This document shows, one piece after another, positions 34,194 to 43,333 of a stretch of 64,000 bases of DNA; within the stretch, counting starts at the first letter, position 1; each line of letters opens with the position of its first letter. The notes under the pieces were generated by a model. The model searched no databases and was not told where the DNA came from. It saw only the letters and a program-made list of their open reading frames with translations. The position numbers and the translations under genes were made by a program. Source of the DNA: Cloacibacillus sp. An23 (lineage in GTDB: Bacteria; Synergistota; Synergistia; Synergistales; Synergistaceae). The DNA lies in assembly GCF_002159945.1 (NCBI RefSeq), contig NZ_NFJQ01000006.1, positions 124,001-188,000 on the forward strand, written 5' to 3'.

Positions 34194-36727
34194 TGAAACT
34201 CTCATTTTCAACTTTCGGCTGGCACGACTACACATGGCAGGATTTCTGCGCGGTCGCCAAGGACGGCGGCTTCGCAGGCATAGAGGTACACAACATACAC
34301 GAGCCCAAGCTCTCGGAGAAGACGAGCATCTTCGACCCCGCGATGGCGAACGCGGCACACCGCGAGATGACCGAGGCCGGGCTTTCGATACCGTGCATCG
34401 ACACGTGGCACAATATCGCCGACGCGGCGATGTTCGACGAGAACTGCGCCGAAATAAGAGAATATATCGAGACGGCGAAGAACCTCCGCATACCGTACGT
34501 CCGCCTCGGCGCGAAGGACGCGGGCAAAAGCTACGAGGAGGAGCGCGGCGCGGTGAAGGCCATTATCGACGCGGTGCTGCCCGCGGCGCGCGAGGCCGGC
34601 GTGACGCTGCTCATCGAGACCATAGGCATATTCTCCGACACGGACAGGCTCTGCGAAGTGCTCAACTCATACGCCTGCGACAACCTTGCGGCGCTCTGGG
34701 ATTTGCAGCACACTTTCCGCGACGCGGGCGAAGCGCCGGAAAAGACGGTCAAGAACCTCGGCGCGTACATCAAGCACGTACATCTGAAAGATTCCGAAAT
34801 AGTTGACTGCGCCGTCGAGTACCGCCTCGTCTGCGAGGGCAGCCTGCCGATCGACGCGATGATGCGTTCGCTCTACTCGCTGAACTACGACGGCTTCATC
34901 TCGCTCGAGTGGAATCCCGAGTGGATGCCCGACATCGCGAACCTCGAGCTTATCTCGCTGCACTTCGTGAACACGATGAACCGCTTCGGCAGCCCGGCGC
35001 GCATGGTGAAGTCAAAGCGCCTCTACGAGAGCAAGCGCGGCAAGGGGCTTTATCCGTGGCAGAAGGACAAACTCATCGAAAAGACCTTCCCGCAGGTGCT
35101 CGACCGCATAGTCGAGGAATTCCCCGACCAGTACGCCTTCAAGTACACGACGCTGAACTACACGCGCACTTATTCCGAGTTCCGCGACGACGTGGACGAG
35201 TTCGCGCGCGCGCTGGTCTCTCTCGGCGTCAGGCCCGGCAGCCACGTCGCGATATGGGCGACGAACCTTCCGCAGTGGTACCTGACCTTCTGGGCGACGA
35301 CCAAAATCGGCGCGGTGCTCGTCACAGTCAACACCGCCTATAAAATCCACGAGGCCGAATACCTGCTGCGCCAGTCCGACACGCACACGCTGGTAATGAT
35401 AAAGGGCTACCGCGACTCGCACTACGACGAGATAATGAAAGAGCTCTGCCCGGAGCTTGAGACGGCGACGCCCGGCAAGCCGCTCGCATGCCGCCGCCTG
35501 CCCTTCCTGCGCAACATCATCACGGTGGACTTCCGCATGAAAGGCTGCCTCACGTGGGACGAGGCCGTCGCGCGCGCACACATGACGCCGCTTGAAGAGA
35601 TACACCGCCTCGCCGCCGCAGTAGACATCCACGACGTCTGCAACATGCAGTACACGAGCGGAACGACCGGCTTCCCGAAGGGCGTCATGCTCACGCACTA
35701 CAACGTCGTCAACAACGGAAAGTGCATAGGCGACCGCATGGATTTGTCCACCGAGGACCGCATGATGATACAGGTGCCGATGTTCCACTGCTTCGGCATG
35801 GTGCTCGCTATGACCGCCGCTATGACGCACGGCACGACGCTTTCGCCGCTGCCTTACTTCTCGACCAAAGCGTCGCTCGCCTGCATAAACCAGGAGCACA
35901 TCACCTGCTTCCACGGCGTGCCGACGATGTTCATAGCGATGATGGAGCACGAGGACTTTGCAAAGACCGACTTCTCCTACATGCGCACGGGAATCATGGC
36001 CGGAAGCCCATGCCCGATAGCGAAGATGCGCGACGTCGTCGATAAAATGAACATGAAGGAAATCGTCATAGTCTACGGTCAGACGGAGGCCTCGCCTGGC
36101 TGCACTATGAGCGACACGAGCGACTCGCTCGAGGTGCGCGTCGAAACGGTCGGACGCGCGCTGCCCGAGATAGAGTGCCGCATCGTAGACCCCGAGACGA
36201 ACGAAGAATTGCCCGACAACGTGAACGGCGAGTTCGTAGCGCGCGGATACAATATAATGAAGGGCTACTACAAGATGCCCGAGGCGACGGCGGCCGCGAT
36301 AGACAAAGACGGCTGGCTCCACACGGGAGACCTCGCCTGCCGCACGCCGGACGGCAACTATAAGATAACCGGCCGTCTGAAGGACATGATCATCCGCGGC
36401 GGAGAGAACATCTACCCTCAGGAGCTCGAAGAATTCCTCTACACCTATCCGAAGGTGAAGGACGTGCAGGTCATAGGGGTGCCTGACGAGGCGCTCGGCG
36501 AAGAGATATGCGCCTGCATAGTGCTCAAGGACGGAGAGACCGCTACCGAGAAGGAGATAAAAGACTACTTCCTCGCGAACATGGCGCGCCATAAATGTCC
36601 GAAGTACGTCGATTTCGTCGAGGCGTTCCCGATGAACGCCGCCGGCAAGATCCTGAAATACAAGATGCGCGAAAACGCCGTCGAGAAATACGGCCTGCAG
36701 AAGGCCGCGGCGGTAAAGACGGCGTAG
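34193..36727 (+). CDS. Fusion of sugar-phosphate isomerase/epimerase TIM barrel and AMP-forming acyl-CoA ligase
   Basis: 844 residues. Residues 1 to ~270 are a xylose-isomerase-like/AP-endonuclease-2 barrel (LSFSTFGWHDYTW, GIEVHNIH, IETIGIF, HVHLKDSE, ISLEWNPEW), keeping the His/Glu metal-site residues. From ~290 to the end is an ANL acyl-CoA synthetase: TYSEFRDDVDEFA, P-loop YTSGTTGFPKGVM (~487), YGQTEASP, TGD, GRLKDMIIRGGENIYP, and catalytic Lys in NAAGKILKYKMRE. Translationally coupled to the LeuA-like gene and under the same T-box. A ligase supplying a branched acyl-CoA (e.g. isovaleryl-CoA) for leucine synthesis by reductive carboxylation is one inference. The frame is continuous across the junction, so the fusion is real in this assembly. 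Confidence 0.85.
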   Translation: MKLSFSTFGWHDYTWQDFCAVAKDGGFAGIEVHNIHEPKLSEKTSIFDPAMANAAHREMTEAGLSIPCIDTWHNIADAAMFDENCAEIREYIETAKNLRIPYVRLGAKDAGKSYEEERGAVKAIIDAVLPAAREAGVTLLIETIGIFSDTDRLCEVLNSYACDNLAALWDLQHTFRDAGEAPEKTVKNLGAYIKHVHLKDSEIVDCAVEYRLVCEGSLPIDAMMRSLYSLNYDGFISLEWNPEWMPDIANLELISLHFVNTMNRFGSPARMVKSKRLYESKRGKGLYPWQKDKLIEKTFPQVLDRIVEEFPDQYAFKYTTLNYTRTYSEFRDDVDEFARALVSLGVRPGSHVAIWATNLPQWYLTFWATTKIGAVLVTVNTAYKIHEAEYLLRQSDTHTLVMIKGYRDSHYDEIMKELCPELETATPGKPLACRRLPFLRNIITVDFRMKGCLTWDEAVARAHMTPLEEIHRLAAAVDIHDVCNMQYTSGTTGFPKGVMLTHYNVVNNGKCIGDRMDLSTEDRMMIQVPMFHCFGMVLAMTAAMTHGTTLSPLPYFSTKASLACINQEHITCFHGVPTMFIAMMEHEDFAKTDFSYMRTGIMAGSPCPIAKMRDVVDKMNMKEIVIVYGQTEASPGCTMSDTSDSLEVRVETVGRALPEIECRIVDPETNEELPDNVNGEFVARGYNIMKGYYKMPEATAAAIDKDGWLHTGDLACRTPDGNYKITGRLKDMIIRGGENIYPQELEEFLYTYPKVKDVQVIGVPDEALGEEICACIVLKDGETATEKEIKDYFLANMARHKCPKYVDFVEAFPMNAAGKILKYKMRENAVEKYGLQKAAAVKTA

Positions 36728-36748
36728 CTCCGCCTCTTATCTATTGCA

Positions 36749-36787
36749 CGAAGCCCTCCGCGCGAGAGCGCGGCGGGCTTCGTTATA
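36749..36787 (+). terminator. Terminator of the T-box operon
   Basis: ACGAAGCCC ... GGGCTTCGT, 9-bp perfect stem with a further GC-rich inner pairing; weak T-run (TTAT). Separates the operon from nifJ. Confidence 0.6.
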
Positions 36788-36876
36788 AACGCGGCCTTGC
36801 ACTGCCGCCGTTGTGATACAATTTATAAAATTATGCTGCAACAGGGAAGGTTTATAGAGTTTTCCGAAAGGGGTCA

Positions 36877-39800
36877 ATGGTTTTGAACGAAAGACAGCTT
36901 GTAACGATGGACGGCAACGAGGCTGCGGCTTATATAGCCTACGCCTTCACCGAAGTCGCCGCCATATATCCGATAACGCCGTCGTCGCCGATGGCGGAGA
37001 AGACCGACGCGTGGGCCGCGAAGGGTAAGAAAAACATCTTCGGGCAGCCGGTCACTCTAATAGAGATGCAGTCCGAGGCCGGGGCCGCGGCGGCGGTCCA
37101 CGGCGCGCTCGAGACCGGGGCGCTCGCCTCGTCCTTCACCTCGTCGCAGGGGCTTATGCTGATGATTCCCGTCCTGCACAGGCTTTCGGGGCAGAGGCAT
37201 CCCGGCGTCCTCCACGTCGCGTCGCGTACAGTCGGCACGCACGCCTTCTCGATATTCGGAGACCACTCCGACGTTATGAACTGCCGCCAGTGCGGCCTCG
37301 CGCAGCTCTCGACCGGCAGTGTGCAGGAGATAATGGACATCGGCGGCGTCGCGCACCTCGCCGCTATAAAGGGCCGCATCCCGTTCATGCACTTCTTCGA
37401 CGGCTTCCGCACATCGCACGAGATAAACAAAGTCGAGGCCATGCCCTACGAGACGCTCGCCTCGCTGCTCGACCGCGAGGCGCTCGCGGCCTTCCGCGCC
37501 GAGGCTCTGAACCCCGAGCACCCGATGATGCGCAGCACCGTGCAGAACCCCGACATCTACTTCCAGATACGCGAGGCGAACAACGGCTTCTACGACGCTC
37601 TGCCCGGCATCGTCGAGGACTACATGGCGAAGATAAGCGCGATAACGGGCCGCGAATATCATCTCTTCAACTACTACGGCGCGCCCGACGCGGAGGAAAT
37701 CGTCATCGCGATGGGCTCCGTCAGCGGAGCTGCGGAAGAGACCGTCGATTACCTCAACGCGCAGGGGCGCAAGACCGGCTACGTGCAGGTGCACCTCTTC
37801 CGTCCGTTCTCGGTCGAGCATCTCTTCCGCGCCATTCCGAAGAGCGTCAAAAAAATCGCCGTCCTTGACCGCTGCAAGGAAATGGGCTCGAACGGCGGGC
37901 CGCTCTACCAGGACATATGCACGGCATTCTCGGGCAGCGGCATGAGCCCCGTCATCGTCGGAGGGCGCTACGGCCTCTCGTCGAAGGACACCGACCCGAC
38001 GCAGATAATCGCCGTCTTCGACAACCTCGCGCAGGAAAATCCGAAAAACAACTTCACGATAGGCATCAACGACGACGTTACGCACCTCTCGCTGCCGCTC
38101 GGCCCGCGCGTCAATCCCGACGGCGCGCGCCAGCTCTCCTTCAAGTTCTGGGGGCTCGGCGGCGACGGCACCGTCGGCGCGAACAAGAACACGATAGATA
38201 TCATCAACAGCTACACGAGCAAATACGGACAGGCCTACTTCGAGTACGACGCGAAGAAATCCTTCGGCGTCACCATCTCGCACCTGCGCTTCTCCGACAC
38301 TCCTATACGCTCGTCATACCTCGTCAAGCTCGCGGACTTCGTCGCGGCGCACAATCCGACCTATATCCAGAACTACGACATAGTGAGCGAGCTCAAGGAC
38401 GGCGGCACGCTGCTGCTCAACTGTCCGTGGGAGCCGGACGAGCTTGAGGAAAAAATCCCGGCGGACATACGCCGCAAACTCGCGCGCAAACACGCGAAGC
38501 TCTACACGATAAACGCGACGAAGATAGCCGAGAAGCACCACCTCGGCAGCCACGTCAACATCCCGCTCCAGTCGGCATTCTTCCACCTCGTGAACCTCAT
38601 CCCGATAGAGGACGCGAAACGTTACATGGAGGACGCGGTGTGCAAGACTTTCTTCGCGAAGGGCGACGAAGTCGTCAACAACAACATCGCAGCGATAGAA
38701 GACGGCGGCGCGATGCTCGTCAAAATAGAAATTCCCGACTCGTGGGCCGAGGCTCAGGACGAGCCGAAACGCCCGCGCCCGGCAGGAGAGCCCGCGATAG
38801 TCGAAAAGCTGCTCGAGCCGATAAACCGCCAGCAGGGCGACGACCTCCCCGTCAGCGCCTTCAAGGGCTACGAGGACGGCACAGTCGAGCTCGGCCTCAC
38901 GGCCTTCGAGAAACGCGCGATAGCGACGCACGTCCCCGAGTGGGACCCCGCGCGTTGCATACAGTGCAACCGCTGCGCCTACGTCTGCCCGCACGCCGTC
39001 ATCCGCCCCTACCTGCTCACGGAGGAAGAAAAGGCCGCCGCGCCGCATGGTTTCCTGACGATGCCCGCGATAGGGAACAAGGGCCTCTACTTCTCGATGC
39101 AGGTCAGCCGCGACGACTGCACCGGCTGCGCGAGCTGCGTCTCCGTCTGCCCCGCGAAGGAAAAGGCGATAAAGATGGTGCCGATAGAGGAATCCAAGTC
39201 GCTGCCGGAACAGTGGGCCTACGGCCTCACGATAAGCGACAAAGAGGGGGCCTTCGACCCGTGGACTGTAAAAGGCAGCCAGTTCCGCCAGCCGCTGCTC
39301 GAATTCTCCGCGGCCTGCGCCGGCTGCGGAGAAACGCCATACGCGAAGCTCATGACCCAGCTCTTCGGAGACCGTGTATACTGGGCCAACGCGACGGGCT
39401 GCTCGCAGGCCTGGGGCGGCGCGATGCCCGGGATCCCGTACACGAAGAACAAAGCCGGAAAAGGCCCGGCGTGGTCGAACTCGCTCTTTGAGAACAACGC
39501 GGAGTTCAGCCTCGGAATGTTCCTCTCCGTCAAACAGCAGCGCGCGGCGGAGAAAATGCGCGCTGAAAAGCTCCTTTCGATGGAGATACCCGCGGAGCTC
39601 GCCGCGGCGCTGAAAAACTGGCTCGCCGCATTCGACGACTTCGACGAATCGCCGAAGGCCGGAGCGGAACTCGTATCGGCGCTCGAAGCCGCGAAGCTCA
39701 GTGGCGATGCCGCGCAGACGGCGCGCGAACTTCTGGCCAACAAGGACCACCTGTCGAAAAAGACCTTCTGGATGTACGGCGGCGACGGCTGGGCCTACGA

Positions 39801-40434
39801 CATAGGCTTCGGCGGCCTCGACCACGTGCTCGCGATGGGCGAAAACGTCAACGCCCTCATCGTAGACACCGAAGTCTACTCCAACACAGGCGGCCAGTCC
39901 TCTAAGGCGACGCCGATAGGCGCGGTCGCGCAGTTCTGCATCAGCGGCAAAAAAGTCGCGAAAAAAGACCTCGGCGCGATGCTCATGACCTACGGCAACA
40001 TCTACGTCGCGCAGGTCGCGATGGGCGCGGACATGAACCAGCTCGTCAAGGCGCTGCGCGAGGCCGAGGAATACGAAGGCCCCTCCGTCGTCATAGCCTA
40101 CACGCCGTGCCTCGCGCACGGCCTCAAGTGCGGCATGGGCGGCGCGCAGGCCGAAATGAAGCGCGCCGTAGACGCGGGCTACTGGATACTCTACCGCTAC
40201 GACCCGCGCAAGGAAAAGCCGCTGACGATAGACTCCAAAGCCCCGACGATGGCCTACGAGGACTTCCTCGACGGCGAAGTGCGCTACTCGGCGCTCAAAC
40301 GCACCTTCCCCGAAAACGCGAAAAAATACTTTGCGGAAGGCACGCGCGAAGCCGCCGAGCGCTACAGAAAATACAAACACATGGAAGAGAGCCAGGAGCC
40401 GCAGCACGAACCGGCGAAGGACAGAGAAAGATAA
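36877..40434 (+). CDS. nifJ: Pyruvate:ferredoxin (flavodoxin) oxidoreductase, single-chain
   Basis: 1185 residues, the normal full length. Domain order: N-terminal pyrimidine-binding region with YPITPSSPMAE (~27-37); domain with the GDHSDVM active-site loop; C-terminal-gamma region; ferredoxin domain with CIQCNRCAYVCP and CTGCASCVSVCP (two 4Fe-4S, ~690-770); proximal cluster Cys in CAGCGETPY (~815); and TPP-binding core GDGWAYDIGFGGLDH ... VYSNTGGQSS (~970-1010). It interconverts pyruvate and acetyl-CoA + CO2 with ferredoxin. RBS AAGGGG precedes the ATG. Monocistronic between two terminators. Central to energy metabolism in an anaerobic fermenter. Confidence 0.97.
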   Translation: MVLNERQLVTMDGNEAAAYIAYAFTEVAAIYPITPSSPMAEKTDAWAAKGKKNIFGQPVTLIEMQSEAGAAAAVHGALETGALASSFTSSQGLMLMIPVLHRLSGQRHPGVLHVASRTVGTHAFSIFGDHSDVMNCRQCGLAQLSTGSVQEIMDIGGVAHLAAIKGRIPFMHFFDGFRTSHEINKVEAMPYETLASLLDREALAAFRAEALNPEHPMMRSTVQNPDIYFQIREANNGFYDALPGIVEDYMAKISAITGREYHLFNYYGAPDAEEIVIAMGSVSGAAEETVDYLNAQGRKTGYVQVHLFRPFSVEHLFRAIPKSVKKIAVLDRCKEMGSNGGPLYQDICTAFSGSGMSPVIVGGRYGLSSKDTDPTQIIAVFDNLAQENPKNNFTIGINDDVTHLSLPLGPRVNPDGARQLSFKFWGLGGDGTVGANKNTIDIINSYTSKYGQAYFEYDAKKSFGVTISHLRFSDTPIRSSYLVKLADFVAAHNPTYIQNYDIVSELKDGGTLLLNCPWEPDELEEKIPADIRRKLARKHAKLYTINATKIAEKHHLGSHVNIPLQSAFFHLVNLIPIEDAKRYMEDAVCKTFFAKGDEVVNNNIAAIEDGGAMLVKIEIPDSWAEAQDEPKRPRPAGEPAIVEKLLEPINRQQGDDLPVSAFKGYEDGTVELGLTAFEKRAIATHVPEWDPARCIQCNRCAYVCPHAVIRPYLLTEEEKAAAPHGFLTMPAIGNKGLYFSMQVSRDDCTGCASCVSVCPAKEKAIKMVPIEESKSLPEQWAYGLTISDKEGAFDPWTVKGSQFRQPLLEFSAACAGCGETPYAKLMTQLFGDRVYWANATGCSQAWGGAMPGIPYTKNKAGKGPAWSNSLFENNAEFSLGMFLSVKQQRAAEKMRAEKLLSMEIPAELAAALKNWLAAFDDFDESPKAGAELVSALEAAKLSGDAAQTARELLANKDHLSKKTFWMYGGDGWAYDIGFGGLDHVLAMGENVNALIVDTEVYSNTGGQSSKATPIGAVAQFCISGKKVAKKDLGAMLMTYGNIYVAQVAMGADMNQLVKALREAEEYEGPSVVIAYTPCLAHGLKCGMGGAQAEMKRAVDAGYWILYRYDPRKEKPLTIDSKAPTMAYEDFLDGEVRYSALKRTFPENAKKYFAEGTREAAERYRKYKHMEESQEPQHEPAKDRER

Positions 40435-40438
40435 AACG

Positions 40439-40465
40439 AAGCGCCCCGTAAAAGGGGCGCTTTTT
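40439..40465 (+). terminator. Intrinsic terminator of nifJ
   Basis: AAGCGCCCC-GTAAAA-GGGGCGCTT followed by TTT; perfect 9-bp stem. Confidence 0.9.
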
Positions 40466-40665
40466 CGCGGCTTGCGTTTATGCATAAAGGGGAAATCCGG
40501 CGCGCGTTCCGCCGCGGATAAGCCGTTCGGTCGAGGCGCCGCGCGGCGGAACGTGGTACGCTTATCCGTGGAAGTTTGTCTTTGCGGACTGCGGACGAAA
40601 ATCGGAAATCTCTTGAAAAAATGAGACTCGGCCGCGGCTGTGCGGCGAAGAAGGAGGCGCGCGGA

Positions 40666-41124
40666 ATGTCCGAAGAATTTACGATCTGCGTCGAAACGGA
40701 GCGCGGCGCTGCGCTCGTCGCGGAGCTTCTCTCGCTTTGGGAAAACTCCGTGCGCGCGAGCCATGATTTCCTCGCTGACGGCGGCGTGGAATTTTACCGC
40801 CCCTACGTCGAAGAGGCGCTGAGGAGCCTGCCGCTGCTCGTGACAGCGCGGCGCGCTGGGCGGGCCGCCGGCTTCATGGGCGTCACGTCGTCGCACCTCG
40901 ACGCGCTCTTTGCCGCGCCGGAATATTTCGGAGGCGGCGCCGGGGCCATGCTCATGCGCGAAGCTCTCGCGCGCGGCGTCCGCTCCGTAGACGTGAACGA
41001 ACAGAACGCGCGCGCCCGCCGTTTCTACGAAAAGCACGGCTTCCGCGCAGTAAGCCGCCGCGAGACCGACGACTGCGGAAAGCCCTACCCGATACTGCGG
41101 ATGGAACTGGCGGAAGATGATTGA
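40666..41124 (+). CDS. GNAT N-acetyltransferase, YjaB-like
   Basis: 152 residues; ATG 40666 with AAGGAGG upstream. Matches the YjaB layout: LWENSVRASHDFL near the N-terminus, AGFMGVTSSHLDALF (~75-90), the acetyl-CoA pyrophosphate loop GGGAGAMLM (~97-105), and VNEQNARARRFYEKHGF, ending DDCGKPYPILRM. Acetylates an unknown amine. Stop overlaps the region of the next gene. Confidence 0.85.
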   Translation: MSEEFTICVETERGAALVAELLSLWENSVRASHDFLADGGVEFYRPYVEEALRSLPLLVTARRAGRAAGFMGVTSSHLDALFAAPEYFGGGAGAMLMREALARGVRSVDVNEQNARARRFYEKHGFRAVSRRETDDCGKPYPILRMELAEDD

Positions 41125-41162
41125 CAAAAAAGGCGGCGCGCGGCGTTACGAGGGGACAGCCA

Positions 41163-41651
41163 ATGGAGCTCGATGAAAAACTTATGGACGCGCTTTATTC
41201 CATCGACTGGTTTTCAAACTGCGGAAAGGCAGCGGCGGTTGAAAACGCGGAAGCCGTCGCCTCGCTCTCAAAGCTCAAACGGTCGATACGGTCAATCAGA
41301 TATGAAAACGCTGTCCTGGACCGTCAGGGCGATTTTACGGCCGCGCTCTGCGCCTCCCATCGGGAAGAATACAATAAGTGGTGGAACGTACTGGCCGGGC
41401 GGTTCAAAGCCGAACGCCTTCCCAAATTGCTCGAGATGTGGGAAAGCGCCCTCGCTCCGCTGGGATTGAATGAAAAATATATAATCAACGATATTTCCTT
41501 CAACGTCCTGAACATAGCAATGATAGACGCTTATAAAGAACAGCTCCCGACGCCGGATTTTTTCAAGACCATGCTCGCGGTTTACCGGAGCGGACGCCTG
41601 ATATGCGGATGGACGGGAAATATAGAAAAAGGCAAATTTCTCGTCTACTGA
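41163..41651 (+). CDS. Hypothetical protein, 162 aa
   Basis: Starts at ATG 41163 (GAGGGGACAGCC RBS); a TTG at 41121 is an alternative without RBS. Helical, soluble, charged; no signal peptide, membrane helix or recognised motif (ALYSIDWFSNCGK, HREEYNKWWNVLAGRF, SFNVLNIAMIDAY are distinctive). Only 39 bp after the GNAT gene, so likely co-transcribed. The pattern is reminiscent of small immunity or DUF proteins, but I cannot assign it. Confidence 0.65.
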   Translation: MELDEKLMDALYSIDWFSNCGKAAAVENAEAVASLSKLKRSIRSIRYENAVLDRQGDFTAALCASHREEYNKWWNVLAGRFKAERLPKLLEMWESALAPLGLNEKYIINDISFNVLNIAMIDAYKEQLPTPDFFKTMLAVYRSGRLICGWTGNIEKGKFLVY

Positions 41652-42255
41652 CGCGCGCGGCGAACTGCGCGCCGTTGTAGATGTTTGTGCTCCATATCTT
41701 CCCGAACTTCGCCTCGATACGACGGACGCGCAGAAGCCCCTGCCGCAGACGCCAGCGTCCGGTTCCTCTGCCGTGAGGACAGGGAGGGCTTCGGCGTCGC
41801 CGCGGTACAGGCCGTCCTTCCGTTCGGCGCATCCGTCTTGGAATATTTCTATTTTTTATCAGCTCACAGCGCGGCAGATTGATCAGTATAATTTACCATA
41901 GCTAAAAAGCATGATTTCAATATAACATATCTGCATTAGACATTATATCCGTATGTGCATAAAATCAGAATCAGCAAAGGCTGCGGGACGGCTGAGGAGA
42001 TATTAGATAAAAATTTGGCAAAGCGGAAGCGATGTCCGACCGGCGACGTTTTAACAACGCTTTGCGAAAGAGATAAAAAACATACGGGAAAGAAGTGAAG
42101 ATAATGCCTATCGTCAAATCATATTTTTTGTTCATGTAGAAGCCGGGCTTAGATCGTCCGAAGCCGTCAAAACAGTTGATTTCATAAATCACAAATTTCG
42201 CCGCCGGCAGTACATACGGGAAATAAGAGTCTAATCAAGAAAGGATATAATACAA
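41652..42255. other. Intergenic region without a credible gene
   Basis: The first ~180 bp are GC-rich with host-like composition and no RBS-led frame; ~41880-42250 is clearly more AT-rich, with only short frames. May hold decayed sequence and the promoter of the flavodoxin-fold gene. Confidence 0.4.
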
Positions 42256-42897
42256 ATGAAAATGATAAAGTTTTGCAGGCAATGCTTGCTTATCTGCGCG
42301 GCCGTCCTCGGGATAATGGGATGCGGGACGGCCTTTGCCTCCAGCCGTATCCTGGTCGTTTCGGGAAGCCCGGATATCCAGAAATCGATCGCCAACCGCA
42401 CGATCCTCGAAGAAGTACACAAAGCGATTCCGGATGCCGGCATTCTGTACCTCGACCAAACCAAAGTAGAATCTCAGGACGACATAAAACGCGAACGCGA
42501 GCGCGTCCTCGACGCGGATATTATAGTGTTTCAGTATCCTATCTATTGGTATCAGCCGCCGTCCATATTCAAAAACTATTTGGACAGCGTCTACACGTTT
42601 GGATTCGCCCATGACGCGGAGGGCGGACTGCTGAACGGGAAGACGCTTATTCTGTCGTGCACTTCCGGAGCGCCGGAGAGCGACTACGCCCCCGGAAAGC
42701 GCATGAATCACGCCATGATCGATTTCCAGCTTCCGCTGATACAGTTTGCGAATCTTTGCGGACTGGATTTCGGCGGCCTTGTCTACAGCGGGGGTTACAA
42801 CCTCGGACGCCGCGACCAGGAACACGACAAGCAGGTGGAGCAGGCCCGTCTGCACGCGAAACGTCTGATTGATAAAATCAGAGAGGTTTCGAAATAA
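42256..42897 (+). CDS. Exported flavodoxin-fold NAD(P)H oxidoreductase (MdaB/KefF-like), possible lipoprotein
   Basis: 213 residues; RBS AAGAAAGG before ATG 42256. N-terminus MKMIKFCRQCLLICAAVLG ends in a lipobox-like IMGC (Cys ~23), then ASS. The rest is a Flavodoxin_2 domain: ILVVSGSPDIQKSIANR (FMN phosphate loop), ADIIVFQYPIYWYQPPSIFKNYLD (FMN ring), GKTLILSCTSGA. The family is normally cytoplasmic (quinone reductases, KefF); an N-terminal export signal is unusual. Possible role in periplasmic redox; a flavin must be loaded outside the cytoplasm or the signal may act as an anchor. Confidence 0.8.
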   Translation: MKMIKFCRQCLLICAAVLGIMGCGTAFASSRILVVSGSPDIQKSIANRTILEEVHKAIPDAGILYLDQTKVESQDDIKRERERVLDADIIVFQYPIYWYQPPSIFKNYLDSVYTFGFAHDAEGGLLNGKTLILSCTSGAPESDYAPGKRMNHAMIDFQLPLIQFANLCGLDFGGLVYSGGYNLGRRDQEHDKQVEQARLHAKRLIDKIREVSK

Positions 42898-42982
42898 ACT
42901 AAAGCGGGAGGGCAGGCGGGCCGTTTTATGGCGGCGTTTCCGGAATTATTTTCTGGATATACCGGCGATGACAAGCGCTATA

Positions 42983-43011
42983 AATAGCGTGCCGTTAGGT
43001 GGCACGCTATT
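42983..43011 (+). terminator. Hairpin after the flavodoxin-fold gene
   Basis: AATAGCGTGCC-GTTAGGT-GGCACGCTATT, perfect 11-bp stem followed by GTATT, so a U-poor terminator. The next ~320 bp (43012-43333) show no gene. Confidence 0.65.
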
Positions 43012-43333
43012 GTATTAGCTGTACCGGCGCAGCGAATATTTTGTCATGCAGCGCTTGACGCGGCGTCCGGCGGCTTGAACGGCGCGCGCCCGGCGTGAGC
43101 TTGAGACTTCGGACTCCCGCGTCGTCGGGAAACGTGCGCGGCGTCAGACGCGGAGCTGCTAAGCTGGGGACGACGTCGTTTTATCCTCCGTCCGCGTGCG
43201 GTACCGGGCTTCGGCGTTCAGCGCGCGGCGCGCGGCAAAGCGCCTTTTAACGCCGCGCCGCGTATCATCAGGCCGCCGCGCCGAATGACTGGAATCAAGC
43301 CGGACGTGTAAAACGACAATGCGGCCCGTCCTC

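Noticed and set aside
36877-40434. nifJ as part of the T-box operon
   Set aside because: A hairpin at 36749-36787 and its own RBS and spacing argue for a separate unit; functional linkage stays only a hypothesis.
38314-41127. 937-codon minus-strand frame opposite nifJ
   Set aside because: Arg/Leu/Val-rich nonsense composition; nifJ on the plus strand is unmistakable.
42104-42234. Tautomerase-like fragment (starts MPIVK)
   Set aside because: Frame stops after 11 codons and the rest does not match the family convincingly.
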